A stretch of 64,000 nucleotides of DNA from Eumeta japonica (GCA_005406025.1 BGZK01000872.1:1-64000), one strand, 5' to 3'; positions 24,288 through 37,400 are shown, counted from the stretch's first letter. Notes: generated from the letters alone by a model not told the origin. Numbers and translations are program-made.

Positions 24288-24699
24288 TAAGTTTTCTTAC
24301 ATTTTTATTATTAATGTCAATATTTATTTTTATACATATCTTGTATTGGATCACAGTTTTATATAATTTTACAAAATTTAATTCCCATATGAGCAGTAAA
24401 GCAAAACGTTCCTTATGGCAGAGCGCTTTTCTTATTCTATGGCTGATACACATTGCAATCTATGTCTCAAACATATAATTACCGTGAGTTATGTGATTAT
24501 TTATTGCTGCACAAGTATTTTGACATGTACCTATTCCAAGTGTATAAATTGCTCTACATTGCTTTGAATGAAGAAATAAATTCGATTTTATTTATTTCAT
24601 TTAATACAGCTTTAGTAGCTGTAATCTTTACCTTAGACGTGGGAAATTCAGAAAGTTTTGCGATACTATAAAAATATGCTATACATTATCATTTTTCAT

Positions 24700-25710
24700 T
24701 ACATCTTTTCAAAGGACTCTCCTTCGGCGCCTATACAGTTTTATATGTATAAACCAGTTTTCAAAACACATTTTCCAATCCACATCAGACACCTCTTCAA
24801 CCTCATTTTCAAATGCATCTAGTGTTTGTTCCAGTGATAAAAACCGCTTTTCTTTGAGTTGAGTTTTATTTCAGACAAAAAAAAAAGAAATTATAAAATG
24901 TCAAATGGGTTTTATGACGAAAATGACCTGTAACTTTGAACAGTGTGCTGTCCAGAAAATCCCAGTTTTGAACGCTGAATGCGCAAGCACATTGTCTTGG
25001 CGAACCAATAGCCCACGGAGACTACGTTCGGTCGCTTGATACTCACGGCAACAAAACCTTCTAGCAAACATATGGTAATATTCAAAACTAATGCTTCTTT
25101 GACCTCTTGAGAGCACCAGAAAAGCCGTCAAAAAAAAAACTAGTGCGCAAAATGTTGCGCTTCTCGCTCGCTGCACTTGACAGACGCACGGTCGACTGAC
25201 TTTCTATTTCTAGGTCATACCGATAAAGCTATGAGTCGTCGCCCGTAACGATGTCGTGAACGCGTCGAGACGAGTCTGCTAAAAATTTCGCTATCGTTGT
25301 CACTGCAACATTCTACATTAACCTGCTTCTGTTTACGTTAGTTTACACTTACCCAGCGTGAAAATACCCTTCTCGGTGATGATGGCTATGTAGGATCTCA
25401 TGTACCTAACCCAAGACAGTATGGAATACGTGTTGAATCTCTTTTTGCCTAACTCGTCTATACTCTTAAATAAATGTCTATACTCTCGGGACGTTCCCTT
25501 CCGTAACTACCTCCAAGGGCCGACCGATTCCTTCGTCGTCCTCCAAAGTTGCAGGACGGGCTTTGAATTCATCGAACCCGCGGTAAGCAGTTCGTAGAAG
25601 GGCTTTTGTCTTTCAATGGCATTTGAAATCTTCCACAATGGCTCTCCTAATTCTAATCGACATTTGATGTCGTATAGAATTATCGTACGAAAATGTTCTC
25701 GCTGATCCAT
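24700..25710 (-). pseudogene. Mariner-family transposase relic A
   Basis: Reading the minus strand from ATG at 25710: MDQREHFRTIILYDIKCRLE (HTH start), after a frameshift FDEFKARPATLEDDEG and GRPLE (HTH linker, about 25540), then VHDIVTGDDS*LYRYDLE (first catalytic Asp motif, about 25200-25285), QDNVLAHSAFKTG (second Asp motif, about 24970-25010), and finally AFENEVEEVSDVDWKMCFEN and IHIKLYRRRRRVL (C-terminus, 24720-24830). Order and spacing match a mariner transposase (normally about 345 residues, DD34D), with stops, frameshifts and a lost stretch in between. Terminal inverted repeats were not found by eye. Confidence 0.85.
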
Positions 25711-26244
25711 TTTTCAATGAGACATATTTTAATTTTGCTCGTAATTGTAGATAAAGATATATTTCAATTTGGATTATTTACATTTTGTTATATAGATAAT
25801 CAAATTTATAACTCAAGAAAAAAACCAGCCAGTGACTTTTTATTAAAAACCGTTTCTTTTTAATATTATAATCTAGACATTAACATTATGTTAAAGGTCT
25901 ATATGTTCATACAAAACAGTGTATTATTATATTTTTGTTATAATAGTTTATTTTTTATGTATAATTTTGTGTTAGTTTACTTTATTTTAATTCGTCGTGT
26001 TAATTTCAATATTAATTTAAGGTATCGGATAGAAAAAATATAGGTGATTTAATGCATTTCTTACGGTAATTATTTATCCAAACGCTAATTAACACTTTGT
26101 TGTTGATTATTGTTTACAAATTAAGAAAGTATTGTGAAATAAACATACAGAATCGTTTGGAAATAGATACGTAGCATTTTGGCGAAGTTTGTACAAGATC
26201 ATCTGAAATATCTTATTATTTTAAGTAAGTTTTATATATATGTG

Positions 26245-26510
26245 TATAATTTTATACATCAGTTTCTTGGAAACGGTAAACGATTTTGATGAAAATTTGT
26301 ACTTTGATAATGTTTAAGTTGATCTACATAGATATATTTCTTGGACAAACGCGATTAAATTTTTGTTCTAAACAATGCTTTATAGCGTCATCTCCTAGAA
26401 TTTCAGGATAGTTGCATTATTGTTATGCTTTTGGATGTATTGTCGAGGTACTAGTAGATGTAACGTAACGTTCTCAACAACAGATGGCATTAGGTAACAT
26501 AATTAACATG
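26245..26510 (+). repeat. Dispersed repeat with AACAACAGATGGCA core (plus copy)
   Basis: CGTTCTCAACAACAGATGGC and flanks GTCATCTCCTAGAATTTC ... GTTGCATTATTGTTATGC match the reverse complement of 32085-32210. Two independent copies in the window mark it as interspersed. Confidence 0.65.
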
Positions 26511-26619
26511 AGAGCTGATAGCAGAGACATTTTACTTATTATGTAGCGTATAGATATCATATCCCTAAATATTTGTTGTCATTTGAGAATAAACATAAAC
26601 AGATTTCCTGCGCAAAGTG

Positions 26620-26880
26620 ATGATATTCTTACGGCAAACGCGAAATACGCCAATCAAGCTCGATTTCTTGGGTACTAAACTTTTAATGATTAATCGCCCG
26701 GGTTCTAGTCCTGCTAGAAGGAGCTTCCGGAAGGACAGCCGGGCAAAGAAGCGCGTTCTGCTAGAAGCCGGCGTTCCATTTAGTGTGGAAACAAAACGCG
26801 TCCTCCCAGCAGTACATCCAAACGGGCCAGTAGGCTATTTTATCAGGGGTTGCAAACATTTGATACTATTAAAAGTATAA
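26620..26880 (+). other. GC-rich open patch, unclassified
   Basis: 87-codon frame with repeated CTGCTAGAAG words (26712, 26759) and no recognised domain or splice signals. Probably transposon-derived. I would not annotate a protein. Confidence 0.3.
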
Positions 26881-27510
26881 TTAAATAATAAAAAGGCGGT
26901 TTAATACGAAATAAAAAAAAAACTTAGAGTTATAAAATCACAATTTTTGTTAATTAGGCATACCTGACAAAATCAATTTTTATGTAATATTCATATACAT
27001 CTAGCTGAACGCAACTCACACAAACATCCTACATTTAAAAAAAATGAGTTTTTCGGTAATACTTTGCAAAGACAATTTAAAAAGTTTCACTTTGTTCATT
27101 TGATGAATATTCATGCTATTTATATTGAAATTCAATATTGCATATAATATATGAAACAATTTCTACCTGTTTTGGGATAAACAAAGTACGCACTTTATTC
27201 CATAATTTACGCAAAAATGACTGGCTTTTGTTGGCGCTTGTATACTCGGTAACATATGATACACTTCCTCTGGACTCTCGTACCTGGATCATTTTTGGAA
27301 AGACTTTCAAGTGTATGATTTCCTTGTAAAACAGGTTGATTTGTAAGAATGTTTAGGGTCATTGAGGATGAGACTGGCCTATATTCGTTTCGAATCATTT
27401 GCAGACTTAAACGTTCAGTAAACGTTTCAGTCTGAGTGACTAATTTTAATTGTGACCCCTTTCAAGAAATAAGTTTATGATAAAAAATTTTCGTCTCTAT
27501 TGCTCGACAG

Positions 27511-27787
27511 TTCTATGTGTCCAGTTACGAGTTCTCCAAGCTTGCTCTAACGGAGGACCATACTGGCGTATATGATTATTTACGTCGATTGTTGGCGAAC
27601 CATCGAAATGCTGTTTTCGCCAAATTGTTGACGACTCCAGGCGTCTTGAGCGCCCGGAGCGTCGAAACGTGCAGCGAGAGCGCGCGCACGAGACCCACGT
27701 ACGAAAACCTCGGCAATGGCGACGACACTAATTCGATCGAGAAGCGAAAAACAGCTAATGGAAGAGAAATAATTATACTGTCCAGTG
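27511..27787 (+). CDS. Candidate exon of an unrecognised gene
   Basis: A good acceptor (CTCTATTGCTCGACAG) opens a frame FYVSSYEFSKLALTEDHTGV and onward through a basic/Ser-rich stretch (TTPGVLSARSVETCSESART) to GREIIIL. A possible donor TG/GTATGAG follows at 27788; without splicing the frame stops at 27828. Composition rises in GC and the third positions look coding-like, unlike the AT-rich flanks. I do not recognise any family, see no partner exon with the right phase within 1 kb, and no start codon. It could be an exon of a small intergenic gene, an alternative exon, or a piece of a transposon gene. Confidence 0.35.
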
Positions 27788-28186
27788 GTATGAGTTTTAA
27801 ATTTGTATATGAATTAGTATTGGGGTAAAATGTGTTTAAAATCACTTGCAACCGGTAAGACTGTACGTCCTGCCAGCAATACGTCGGCCGATTCATCATT
27901 AAAGGTAATTATGAGCGCACGCGCCTGTCTGTGTGTATCTATGTATAGTCATACGTGCAACCTTCTTTTTAAAACAGTTCCAAAGGTACACCTATATTTT
28001 AAACTAAAATAAAGTTGAAAACCTTGAATCGGAAAACTTTTTTTGTTTTTTTTAACACCAACTGTAACCAAAACATGAATCTAAACGTTATCAAATAATC
28101 AACAGCAAGATATAATTAGAATTGATGTTTTAAAACGTTTACGTTACCGAAGCCCGACAGCCATTTTTTTTTTGACTACAACACCT

Positions 28187-28303
28187 TGAATTCAAAACAC
28201 GCGACGGCCAAATCCTTTGACTGGTTTTAAGTGGGACGGCCGCTTTCCATTTAATCGAAGCGATGCAAAAGATCGTATTTACCTGTATCGATTGGTGCAT
28301 CGT
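28187..28303 (+). other. Second candidate coding patch
   Basis: Open frame containing NPLTGFKWDGRFPF and DAKDRIYLYRLVH, ending at a consensus donor GTAAGT (28302). The amino-acid mix looks protein-like, but no clear acceptor precedes it and the phase does not join 27787. It may equally be a fragment of a dispersed repeat. Confidence 0.25.
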
Positions 28304-29534
28304 AAGTAAAAAAAGAACCAATTTACTATTACGTTTTATCATAGGATATCAAAATATATTTCATGTTAAACTATATTTCCTGCCGTCGTTCACCATACAA
28401 TTCAAAAGTGCATATCACATGCACATGGCTAAAATAATAATAATATGCAAATAACATACCGCATCATCTTCGCTGTGTAATGAAATTAGCTTAAGCTTAT
28501 GCAATTTCTTTTCATAGACAAATTCTACGCGTCCCCAAAACGATAATTTGCATTGTTTTAATCACACTAATGATATATACGGTAACATAAATAGCTCGAA
28601 GCTATTGTCAAAGTTAGTACGCCACTGACAGCAAACAATAAAAAAAATTTGATTGATAACAACGAACTAGTTTTATATTGACGGTTGACAAAAACAAACG
28701 ACACACATGACAATAGTTTTTCCAGTTCCATGTTCAAAATGTGCAAACGGAATCCTATTATTAAGCATGTGTTGCCTGTCAATATGTATATGCTACTTCG
28801 ATTGGGTTATATATTTTGAACAGTGATAGGTATCCGGTTAAAATTAACATGGCTGATATCCACATAGAAAAAAAAACTCAAACTGTAAAATATTAAAAGG
28901 GTCTGCATACAAGATCAGTGTTCGGTTTTTTAACTTCTTTTTTTTTTGTTGCTATATCGTAAAAACGATAATAAATATAAGTGTTTATGTCAGGACAAAT
29001 CATAGTGTAAGACCGCGAACTGCATGTAAGAAAAATTTTTTAGTAAATAAAGAACAGAAATATATTGTGTGGTTGCACGGAGCGCGATTTTATGGAGCCG
29101 ATTAACATCGTCAACAAAACAAAAACTAACTGTTAAACGCATTGCAGAAAATTGCAAAATCACTATCAATTTCTAAGATTTATTAAGCGAGAAATTTCAT
29201 ACAATAATGGCATTTGAAACCATAATGTCTATGAGCAACGCGATATTTCTCAATAGGCTTCGGCTATCGACCGAGATATATGCTAATGATGCGCCGTCAA
29301 AATGAGCTTCGACTGCCCATCACTTGAAACCTCCTATCGCGTAAACATACACGATAACGTATTGAAGAATGAATTAAATCAACATTAATAACATGAACAG
29401 ATGACTAAACGATATTAAAACATGATTACATTTCTCAAATACACGATCTTCTTTATGTAGACGGAGTTATATGTAAATTGATTATCTGTTCGTGACTTTA
29501 CCTTCGGGGTGGATTCCTTCATTGTTATCGTTAT

Positions 29535-29568
29535 AACACAGTATATATTACGTATATATTACGTCATA

Positions 29569-29607
<39 letters not shown>

Positions 29608-29640
29608 ACGTAGTGTATAGTGAATATATACGTCATATTA
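29535..29640. repeat. (AT)n tract inside a TACGTCATA palindrome
   Basis: TATATTACGTCATAGTATAT, a 33-bp AT run (29570-29602), then ATGTATGACGTAGTGTATA. The flanks are inverted copies, so the tract sits in a potential cruciform. Confidence 0.7.
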
Positions 29641-29689
29641 TATACCTATTACAATGTAGTTTAACTATCAAATTCAATCTTGATGCTAC

Positions 29690-29870
29690 TCCCGTTATAC
29701 AGATTTCTGATTCCAAATCCGGTATTCTTAATTTAAAGCCCTATTCCACCCTCGGTTCCGACCCCATTCCGCTCTCGAGTCCATTTGTTCCAATCCCGAC
29801 CTCGCTTTTGGTCTCGTTGGTGATTCCGTTTATGTTTTCAATACGAATCCCAATTTGGTTTTGATACTAC
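29690..29870 (-). repeat. Degenerate CCSATTCC-type low-complexity repeat
   Basis: Recurring GATTCC, TTCCGACCC and CCCGACCTCG words. Related stretches occur at 46925-47115 (complementary orientation) and 56410-56655. Confidence 0.55.
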
Positions 29871-31120
29871 CACTGTGCCATACAGTACCTATAATGGCTG
29901 TACATTTAACCGGTTTGATACAATTGTTTTACCTTTAGTCAAAACATAAACTATACAACAAAATTTGAGATCAGTTGGCTTAAAGCGTTTGCATGAAAGG
30001 AAAAAGCGGATAATGACGTACCATTTTTATAAATTATGTAGAAAGAAGGAAGTCCTTTATTCGATCGACATATTATTTTTCACAAATAAACAAATTTTTA
30101 AACTGATCGCAGTAAATTAACATACAACGATACTAATAATTCTATTTAAAATCATCATTGCCCTAACGATCTTATTACATATGATATTATTTTGATAATT
30201 AAAACAATTACAATGATTACAAAAGGCAGATTTTTGCAATGAAAGTAGATATTTATAATATGTGTTTTGGCCGGAATTATAGCTACAGTGTTATAATGAT
30301 TGATACATTAATTAATTTTTACTCGAAAAGGAAACTACATAAACTTCCTGGTGGCAAAAAAATGCATCAAACTAAATATAAAAGTGGTTTGAAACGGACG
30401 AGTCTTTCAAGTTTTTTACTTCTTTTTAATTTCGTACGCAGACTTTGTAGAAAGTTAAAAAAATCTCCGGCTTTTGATAGAATCTTGTATGTTATATTAC
30501 GTGGGTATCCAATGTTTATCTTTAAAACATAAATAATATAATAAGATATAGCCCGCCGGGCATATGAAATAATGACATTGTCACATTACGAAATTCTATC
30601 TTATCTTATTTATGGAAAATTTTTAGTCAACAATGTTATTCGTAGTAAGTAACCGTACGTGGTTGCCGATGCAAGTTCTCAGGAAAATAATATGTTCAAG
30701 ATCCGTCTGAGATCAGCTTTTTTGTTAAACAAAGCAGATGTAAACGACGCACGCGCGTCGAATGAGTAAGCTGACCCACTCTACGATGTCACGTTTGGAC
30801 TTCGGTTCGTCCTTACGCCTATAATTTTTGCGGTTTTAAAGATATACACGCATCGTTAAAACGGCAAAAAATAATGAAAAAAAGTTTATTATCTGAAGTA
30901 TATTAAGCACTTTCATTATCACCAGTATAATAATTTGGATAAAAATACAAAACGATGCAAGTGTGTCTCCAATCGTGTTGAAGTATGCTTTCGTTATTTC
31001 ATATTGAATCAGTATTATTCAAAAGAGTAATGATTGATCGATATTCATTGAATGTATTCAATCAGAATGCATCAACATCGTTCAACCAACACATGAACTG
31101 TTTGATTGTACAAATTCAAG

Positions 31121-31295
31121 CAGGGACGTGTGTAGAGATTTAAACAGGGTATGCAAAGCTAAAAAAAACTAATCAGTTACGCAAGGTATAAAGATACTTA
31201 CCGTCGCGTTGGTGACCACCAACCGAAACAATCCTGAAATTAGTGAGTTTTTTTAGCTTTGCATTATCTTATCTGAATCTCTGTTCACGCCCCTG
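31121..31295. mobile_element. hAT-like MITE, 175 bp
   Basis: The left end CAGGGACGTGTGTAGAGATT and right end (inverse complement CAGGGGCGTGAACAGAGATT) continue as inverted copies for about 55 bp, through ATGCAAAGCTAAAAAAA. CAGGG termini are typical of hAT elements. The flanking 8-mers AATTCAAG and AGTTCAAC agree at 6 of 8 positions, compatible with a decayed 8-bp target duplication. The internal loop is about 60 bp, with no coding capacity. Confidence 0.8.
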
Positions 31296-32084
31296 AGTTC
31301 AACGTATTCAAAATTCTTCGCTTTTTTAATGCATTAATTAACGAAATTCAGATGATATTTACCAAAAAATTAAATGACTCTAGTATGAGGAAAATTTAAG
31401 TAACTTTAGACCTTGATTTATAATAATTTCATAGTCAGATTGTTTTATAGCCAGTTTATAGTCAGATCATCTTGTAGCTTTTGGGTGATATACGTGTCGT
31501 ATTAGTACTAGGTCTTATTTATTTTCGTTCAATTTAGACCGATAGAGAATTTTGCCGTAGATATTCACAGTTTTGCAGTTTTTCTTTATGTCGTTTTTTT
31601 GACAAAGATAAGGGATCTCTATAGGAAAATTCTCTCCCCCCAGCCTTCGTCTTGAAAGTGCATATATAATTTATTTAGAGTTATTACTAATTTTATTTAT
31701 CAACAAAATCATAATAAGGAGAAACTCACAGAATTATCTCGTTGTGTAGCTGTGTGTCCGTTTGCCCTGATAATGGAAAATTTTGTCAAATAGCCTTACA
31801 AGAGGCACGTTAAAATGTAAAAATGCGTCAAACCTTATAACCACGTTAATTTAATAGTTTGACCAGTGAAATGGCAAATGTCTGAAATGGTAAATTTGAA
31901 ACAATGTGACTCGAATAATTTCATAGTAGTTGGGCAACTGATCTTTGCTCGACGTCATTAGACTTTGCGGTGAAAGTTAATAACTTCCCACATGAAAGTC
32001 ACTTGTTCATTTCCAATAATAAATACTTACATGCGTAATATACGTATACTAGATAATATGCAAAATTTACCTGCCACCTTTTCT

Positions 32085-32220
32085 CACGTCAATAACGTTA
32101 CTTAGTGCCATCTGTTGTTGACAACGCTACGATAAGCCTACTTGTACATCGGTACTACGCCTAATAATGTAGTATGCAATTAGATCGAAACTCTACGAGA
32201 TGGCACTGTGAAGCAACATT
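32085..32220 (-). repeat. Dispersed repeat with AACAACAGATGGCA core (minus copy)
   Basis: The reverse complement reads GCCATCTCGTAGAGTTTC ... GTTGTCAACAACAGATGGCA ... TAACG, aligned along its length with 26370-26500. Confidence 0.65.
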
Positions 32221-32340
32221 AAAAAAAAGAATTCATAAGGAAAAACATCTTTTATATGAGAAAGGGAAAATAAAAGGATATAAATTCGAAAAGCAAATCA
32301 TTATCAAAATACTGTGTGTAAAGAAAGTATACATAACATA

Positions 32341-32372
32341 ATGTGTGTGTCTGTGTGTATATGTCTGTGTAT
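32341..32372. repeat. (GT)n-rich microsatellite
   Basis: GTGTGTGTCTGTGTGTATAT interrupted dinucleotide tract. Confidence 0.8.
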
Positions 32373-33239
32373 TGCTCACTTAAATTAATATGATTACATA
32401 TTTTAATGTAATAAAATATAACCTTCCAGTAAGTATGAAAGTCGCCATTGCTTGGCCTTATTTCTTATCTCGATTAAAGCGACAGTACGTAATGGAAGAG
32501 GAAAAATAACTAAATAACGTTTCGAATTATTTTAATGAAAACTGTAGAATAGGACTGTACAACAGAGCCGTGTATCATATAAAGCAAGCAATGAACAAAA
32601 AAAAAATGCTTATAGTCGACAGAGCATTGATGAATTGAAGTCGAAGAATTCACTGCGGTTTGTGAGTCAATCGCCGAGTTCTCAGTAACAGGACCGGCCA
32701 AAGCGATGAGTTAATTGGTACGGTGCCAATACCGTATCGGTGTACGTCTAAACCACGCCGTGTTATTGACGATGCGTTCGTATCACGCGGACGGCATAGA
32801 GGATAATAAAGGTTACAGAAACCATCGGATTTGTTACATGAGGTTCATTTAAACAAAGGTATAACTATTTACGGGAAAACGATGGGTATTAAAAGGAAAA
32901 TCTCCGCTGATTGATGAGGTCTTTATTTTTTGACCAATTCCAGTCTCGGTTTATGGTTCATATGACCATTTATTTATTGAGCGGACACGTCATGATGCAA
33001 ACTTCGGGAGGAAAATACATCAGTGCCGATATATAGTCGCGGTTGCGTCATGTCGCTCTTATAGCGTAGTGTATTACGCTATAGTGCTGTATTATACGTC
33101 ATCATTGTTTAACTGCCGACAATGAAAATTAAAAAAAAAATGAAAAAAGTTGCTAAGAGTGTTTTAAATCTGATTTTCGAAGATCAAATTTTCATAAAAT
33201 CTTGACATATTAAACGTGTAGGAATGTATTTTTACAATT

Positions 33240-33990
33240 TTCCAGATGATGTGCGTATCGTGTGTGTGTGTGTATGTTTATGTATGCGTGTTTATGAGTT
33301 CGTGAGTACGTGCGCGCGCGCGTGCGTGGGTCGTCGCGTACGTGTGTGTATGTGAATGAATGTGTGCATATAAACCTCTCATAACTTTTGAACGGACTGA
33401 TCGATGGAACCGAAATTTGCAACATTCAAAAGTAGTGCACACCTTCCTGAAAATTTGACCACATTTCGCTAACCTAACAGAATCCGCTTAACTAATTAAC
33501 TGACATCTCAAGTATAAAATTTTTAGAATTACGTCTGTTAATAAATAGCTTTTAGACTACCACCGATGGGTACCAACTTCCAATAATTTCTTTTTCTCTA
33601 TACAGTTGCATCGATTGCCGCAAATTGCATAAAAATTAGTTGATTTATTTGAAAGATATCGTTAGCAGTTTTTTTCCAAAATGGGTTTATTTACAATACT
33701 TTTTAAACCACTGTACTGATAAATACCAAAAGAATTTAATTCGCTCTTTTTCTCAATAAAAAAAGCAACGTCGATTCAAGAAAACTGCATCAAAATCGAT
33801 TGTTTCATTTAAGACAACGTTGATGTAAATTCAAAAGGTTTTCCCAAATAACTTGTGAGATTCTTGACAGATTAATGTTTGGTATCCGAATGCCTATTTC
33901 TGTTTAAAAAATTGCATCGAGTGCCATGAAGTGAATAGAAATCCAAAGACGGATTCGAAAAACATCGTAATTGAAATATAAAAAATAGCG
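33240..33990 (+). repeat. ~150-bp-unit repeat array with GT/CG-rich head, uninterrupted copy
   Basis: A GT/CG-rich tract (33256-33360) is followed by about four diverged units. Each contains an AACTT... ACT.... GGTA ... element and ends with a version of GCATCGATTGCCGCAAATTG CATAAAAAT ... GAAAGATATCGTTA (ends near 33480, 33668, 33825, 33970). It corresponds to 6010-6357 plus 7098-7225, where a pogo-like element has inserted. Confidence 0.6.
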
Positions 33991-34044
33991 TTTTTTTTTA
34001 AATACGTTTTTCTTTATAGCAGATCGAAAAACAAACAAGCACGC

Positions 34045-34440
34045 GAGCCACTAGAAAGTAGGTGATCACCGCCGCCCATGGACACCTGTGACCCCAGAGG
34101 AGTCATTACATTGCATTACCGGCCTCTTGCATCTTTTCACATGTTATTTTTATTTGAACCAATCACAAAAATCGTATATACTAATAATATACTTTGTGTA
34201 TATAAGCTACCTCGCTCCTACTACTCTCACAAAACAAATATTCCGGGCTCGCGTACATGACACGTTCTTTTTGATGCATTCAGATATTGATGCACTTTCG
34301 AAATCGATGATTGCATGCCTCGACATTCACCGGTTTGTCAGGTACCTCATAATCTGTACCGGATACTATAGGAAAGTTGACTTTTTACCGTGGCCAGCCA
34401 GAGCGTGTAGACTACAGGCGGTCAGCTTTTATGTGGCAGG
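34045..34440 (-). repeat. Common dispersed repeat, copy 3 (minus)
   Basis: The core GATCACCGCCGCCCATGGAC and CAGAGGAGTCATTACATTGC ... CCGGCCTCTTGC at 34062-34132 is the inverse complement of copies 2 and 5. The sequence to 34440 resembles the 5' extension of the same family seen at 47240-47330. The 132-codon frame across it is not a gene. Confidence 0.65.
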
Positions 34441-37400
34441 GATCCAAGTTGTTCACGATAATAAATTTTTCCATAATAACTTTTAATTTTTCACTTTCGT
34501 TGCGGTAAACGCACCTATTGAAATAGAAATAGATAAAAATAAAACAGACGTAGTCGAAACGTATTCATGATACAAGAACTGACCAAATAAAAATCCGACT
34601 TACGTTAATAAAAAATAGTTAATCTAAAATTATTATTTTTTTTTTTAAACTAAGGTGTGTCGTGTTGTATGCATTATCGTAGGTACGTAATGGTGGTATA
34701 AGAAATTCAAGCGTTCGTACCTTTCTTTGATTTGCCTTGTTGAGTACTTATATCTTGCTGTTGTTATTGTTAAATTTCATATAAGTTTGAGTTAAACAAA
34801 ACGTTACTTTTTTTAATTTTTTTTTTAAATATCTTAATTCATGGATCTGTTTACGCTCAAATTGACATCGGAGCCGTTCTGAACAGATGGACGTCATAAT
34901 GTTTAATTTGAGTTTTAATATATAATGTGCTTCCAGCAAAAAAACAATAAGTTGTATATATCATAATGCATATATATCAAAAATTATGCGTTATATAATC
35001 TAACCGTATAAATATGAATGTCAATAAAGCGGCACTGAACCTCGTTTCTCTCTCGACCTCATGTGAGTTTTGTTTATTGGCGTCTATATTCAATTTTATA
35101 GAGCGATTTCGTTGAATCAGTTCGTTCGTTCTCTGTAGAAGTCGCAACACGTTAAGCGAAAATCGGTACTAAATAAAAAATTGAAATGGTCCTCTAAAAC
35201 TATTTTTGCAAAGGTGTAAAACAAATATCTATTTTGACTTTGAAAATTTGATGTGTTGGTTTTTTTTCTGGCGAGATGCCACAACACGTTGATGTGTTTA
35301 ATTATAATTCCACAGAGCTACGTATTCGTCGCTATAGCATCTTGTTCGATATTTATTTACATATTTAGTTGTGTATCCACATTATTTATTCTCACCTATG
35401 CGGGAACATGTTTATTGCGGAAAATATTAAAACAGATAAAATGTGATCATTAATTATGGATGTGGCATAATAGTATTTTAATTTGCGTCTTAGAAACATG
35501 CAATACTCTGATATGCAATAGGCTGGGACCACGTTAAATGAACAAATTTTTAACTGCATGTCTCCCCAGCAACATATTATTATTATTCGAAAAAAGCCTC
35601 TTACCCCTGCAACTTTGTAAAATCTATTACAATTTATAGAATATAATCTTTTAAACTGAACAAAATTAAGTTTTTCAGTAGAATTAATTTATTTGTCTCT
35701 ATACAAAGCAACGCCCGTTAGCAATATCAAAAAGTGAAATAGAAATTGATTGTGCATTATAATTTATTTTTCATTGATGGCACGATATATTTGATCCCAT
35801 GCCAGACGTATGCAAATATTAAAAAGCAGAGTGCTCCGTGTGTTTTATCCATAAATCTCTCATCAAAGATGTTCACATGATTTTTTTTAGATGTATAAAT
35901 AGGTTTTAAACTCGGCTGCAATTTAAAGTTTTAATTAACCAATTAATCTTTTCGATTTCTCGGCTTACTTCTATAGAAAATTTCCTACAATTCAAGAGGA
36001 AACGTGTCATGAAATGTACAATTTAGCTTAAATACAATTTTAATCTGTATGACGTGGAGATTACATAGAAGATTTAAATGTAAATTTATTGTCCAAAAAG
36101 CTCGGAGTTAAGTTAAAGACCCTTAAAAAATGACAACACTTTTAAATTGAAAATCAACATTTACTTTTATTGTACATATAACTCATGCGCACACAATGAA
36201 AAATGAGACTTGTTTATGCTACATACGTAACGCCACTACTGAAAATTAAGTGCTAATCACGAGTTCTTTTTGAAATTACTCACAGAAACATTTATGTTAA
36301 ACTTTACAGTATTATGCTTTTTCAGAAAAACAAATTCATGCAATTTTTTTTTTGAGTACATATTTATTATTTTTAGGTTAATCAAGGTAGTTACAGTACG
36401 AGTTCAATAATTCATGCGTAGGGCTTGGCCCGTGAACTAAATCCATCTATTTTCGGTCTATCCGTAGGTATGTGGGTCGTAGTGCTTTCTAGTTCCATTT
36501 TTACATCGACTTAAATAAAATTCCGTTCGTGTGCGCCAGTTACTGACTCAAATCATCGAAATAAAATATCGATTCGAAATGAAATATCCTTGACCGCCCT
36601 TCGTTCCGATCATTACGATAAACACTGTTGTCGCGTACATTATTTTGATAAATAAAACATGTTTGTGACTTGTGGAGGAATTTACTTTTAGGTATGTTTA
36701 CAAAGTTATTAATTAAGTCTGCATTATATCGGGTAAAGCAAGCGAGTGTATTCGCGGCGCGCGCGACCCCGCAAGTGACCGCCGCTATCAATAGATAAAG
36801 CGATCAATTGACAAACTCAATTAAGCAGTCAATTCATTGAATTAAATTGGATTTTATAATCGGAGCAAAAATAATAAATAACTATTGCGTGAGACTTGTG
36901 GTTTTTATGCAGTGCACGGAAAAACTTCGTAATATAATAAACGTAATGTGACATTATCTTTTATATTTGTCGAAATCCAACGATTATTAAAAATCATACT
37001 TTATTGTCATTTTTATACCAATGCATGGAAATTACAATTGTCACACTTTTCAAATATCATTGGCCTAATAAGTAAACCTGGTCAAGGCATTAAAAAAAAA
37101 AAGGTTATACGACGATAAAAAGGTTTATTCTGTAAATAAACAGATTGTTGTTTTAAATTTCATTATAAATACTTTATTTGACTTAGGACTTAGTAGCTCT
37201 TAGGTTAAATTTAATAATATTTTTTTTTGTTGCAATAATTTTATAATACAAAAATTTAAATCGGAAATCAATAGGTATACTTATTTTAACTGGAATATTT
37301 ATTAATTACAGTGTCCAATCACTTTAAAATTTATGGTTTATAAACATTTTAAATGCTTCATGAACTCCTATCAATTTAAACTATTGATATTATCATATGT

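Larger units (their letters stand above)
28310..31120. other. Intergenic, no gene supported
   Basis: AT-rich. Contains the (AT)n tract and palindrome at 29535-29640 and a degenerate ATTCCG-rich stretch at 29690-29870, both listed separately. The 97-codon frame at 30239-30532 lacks any domain and looks like chance. Confidence 0.6.

Noticed and set aside
34088..34486. 132-codon plus-strand frame
   Set aside because: It runs through copy 3 of the common dispersed repeat in the antisense direction and has no domain.
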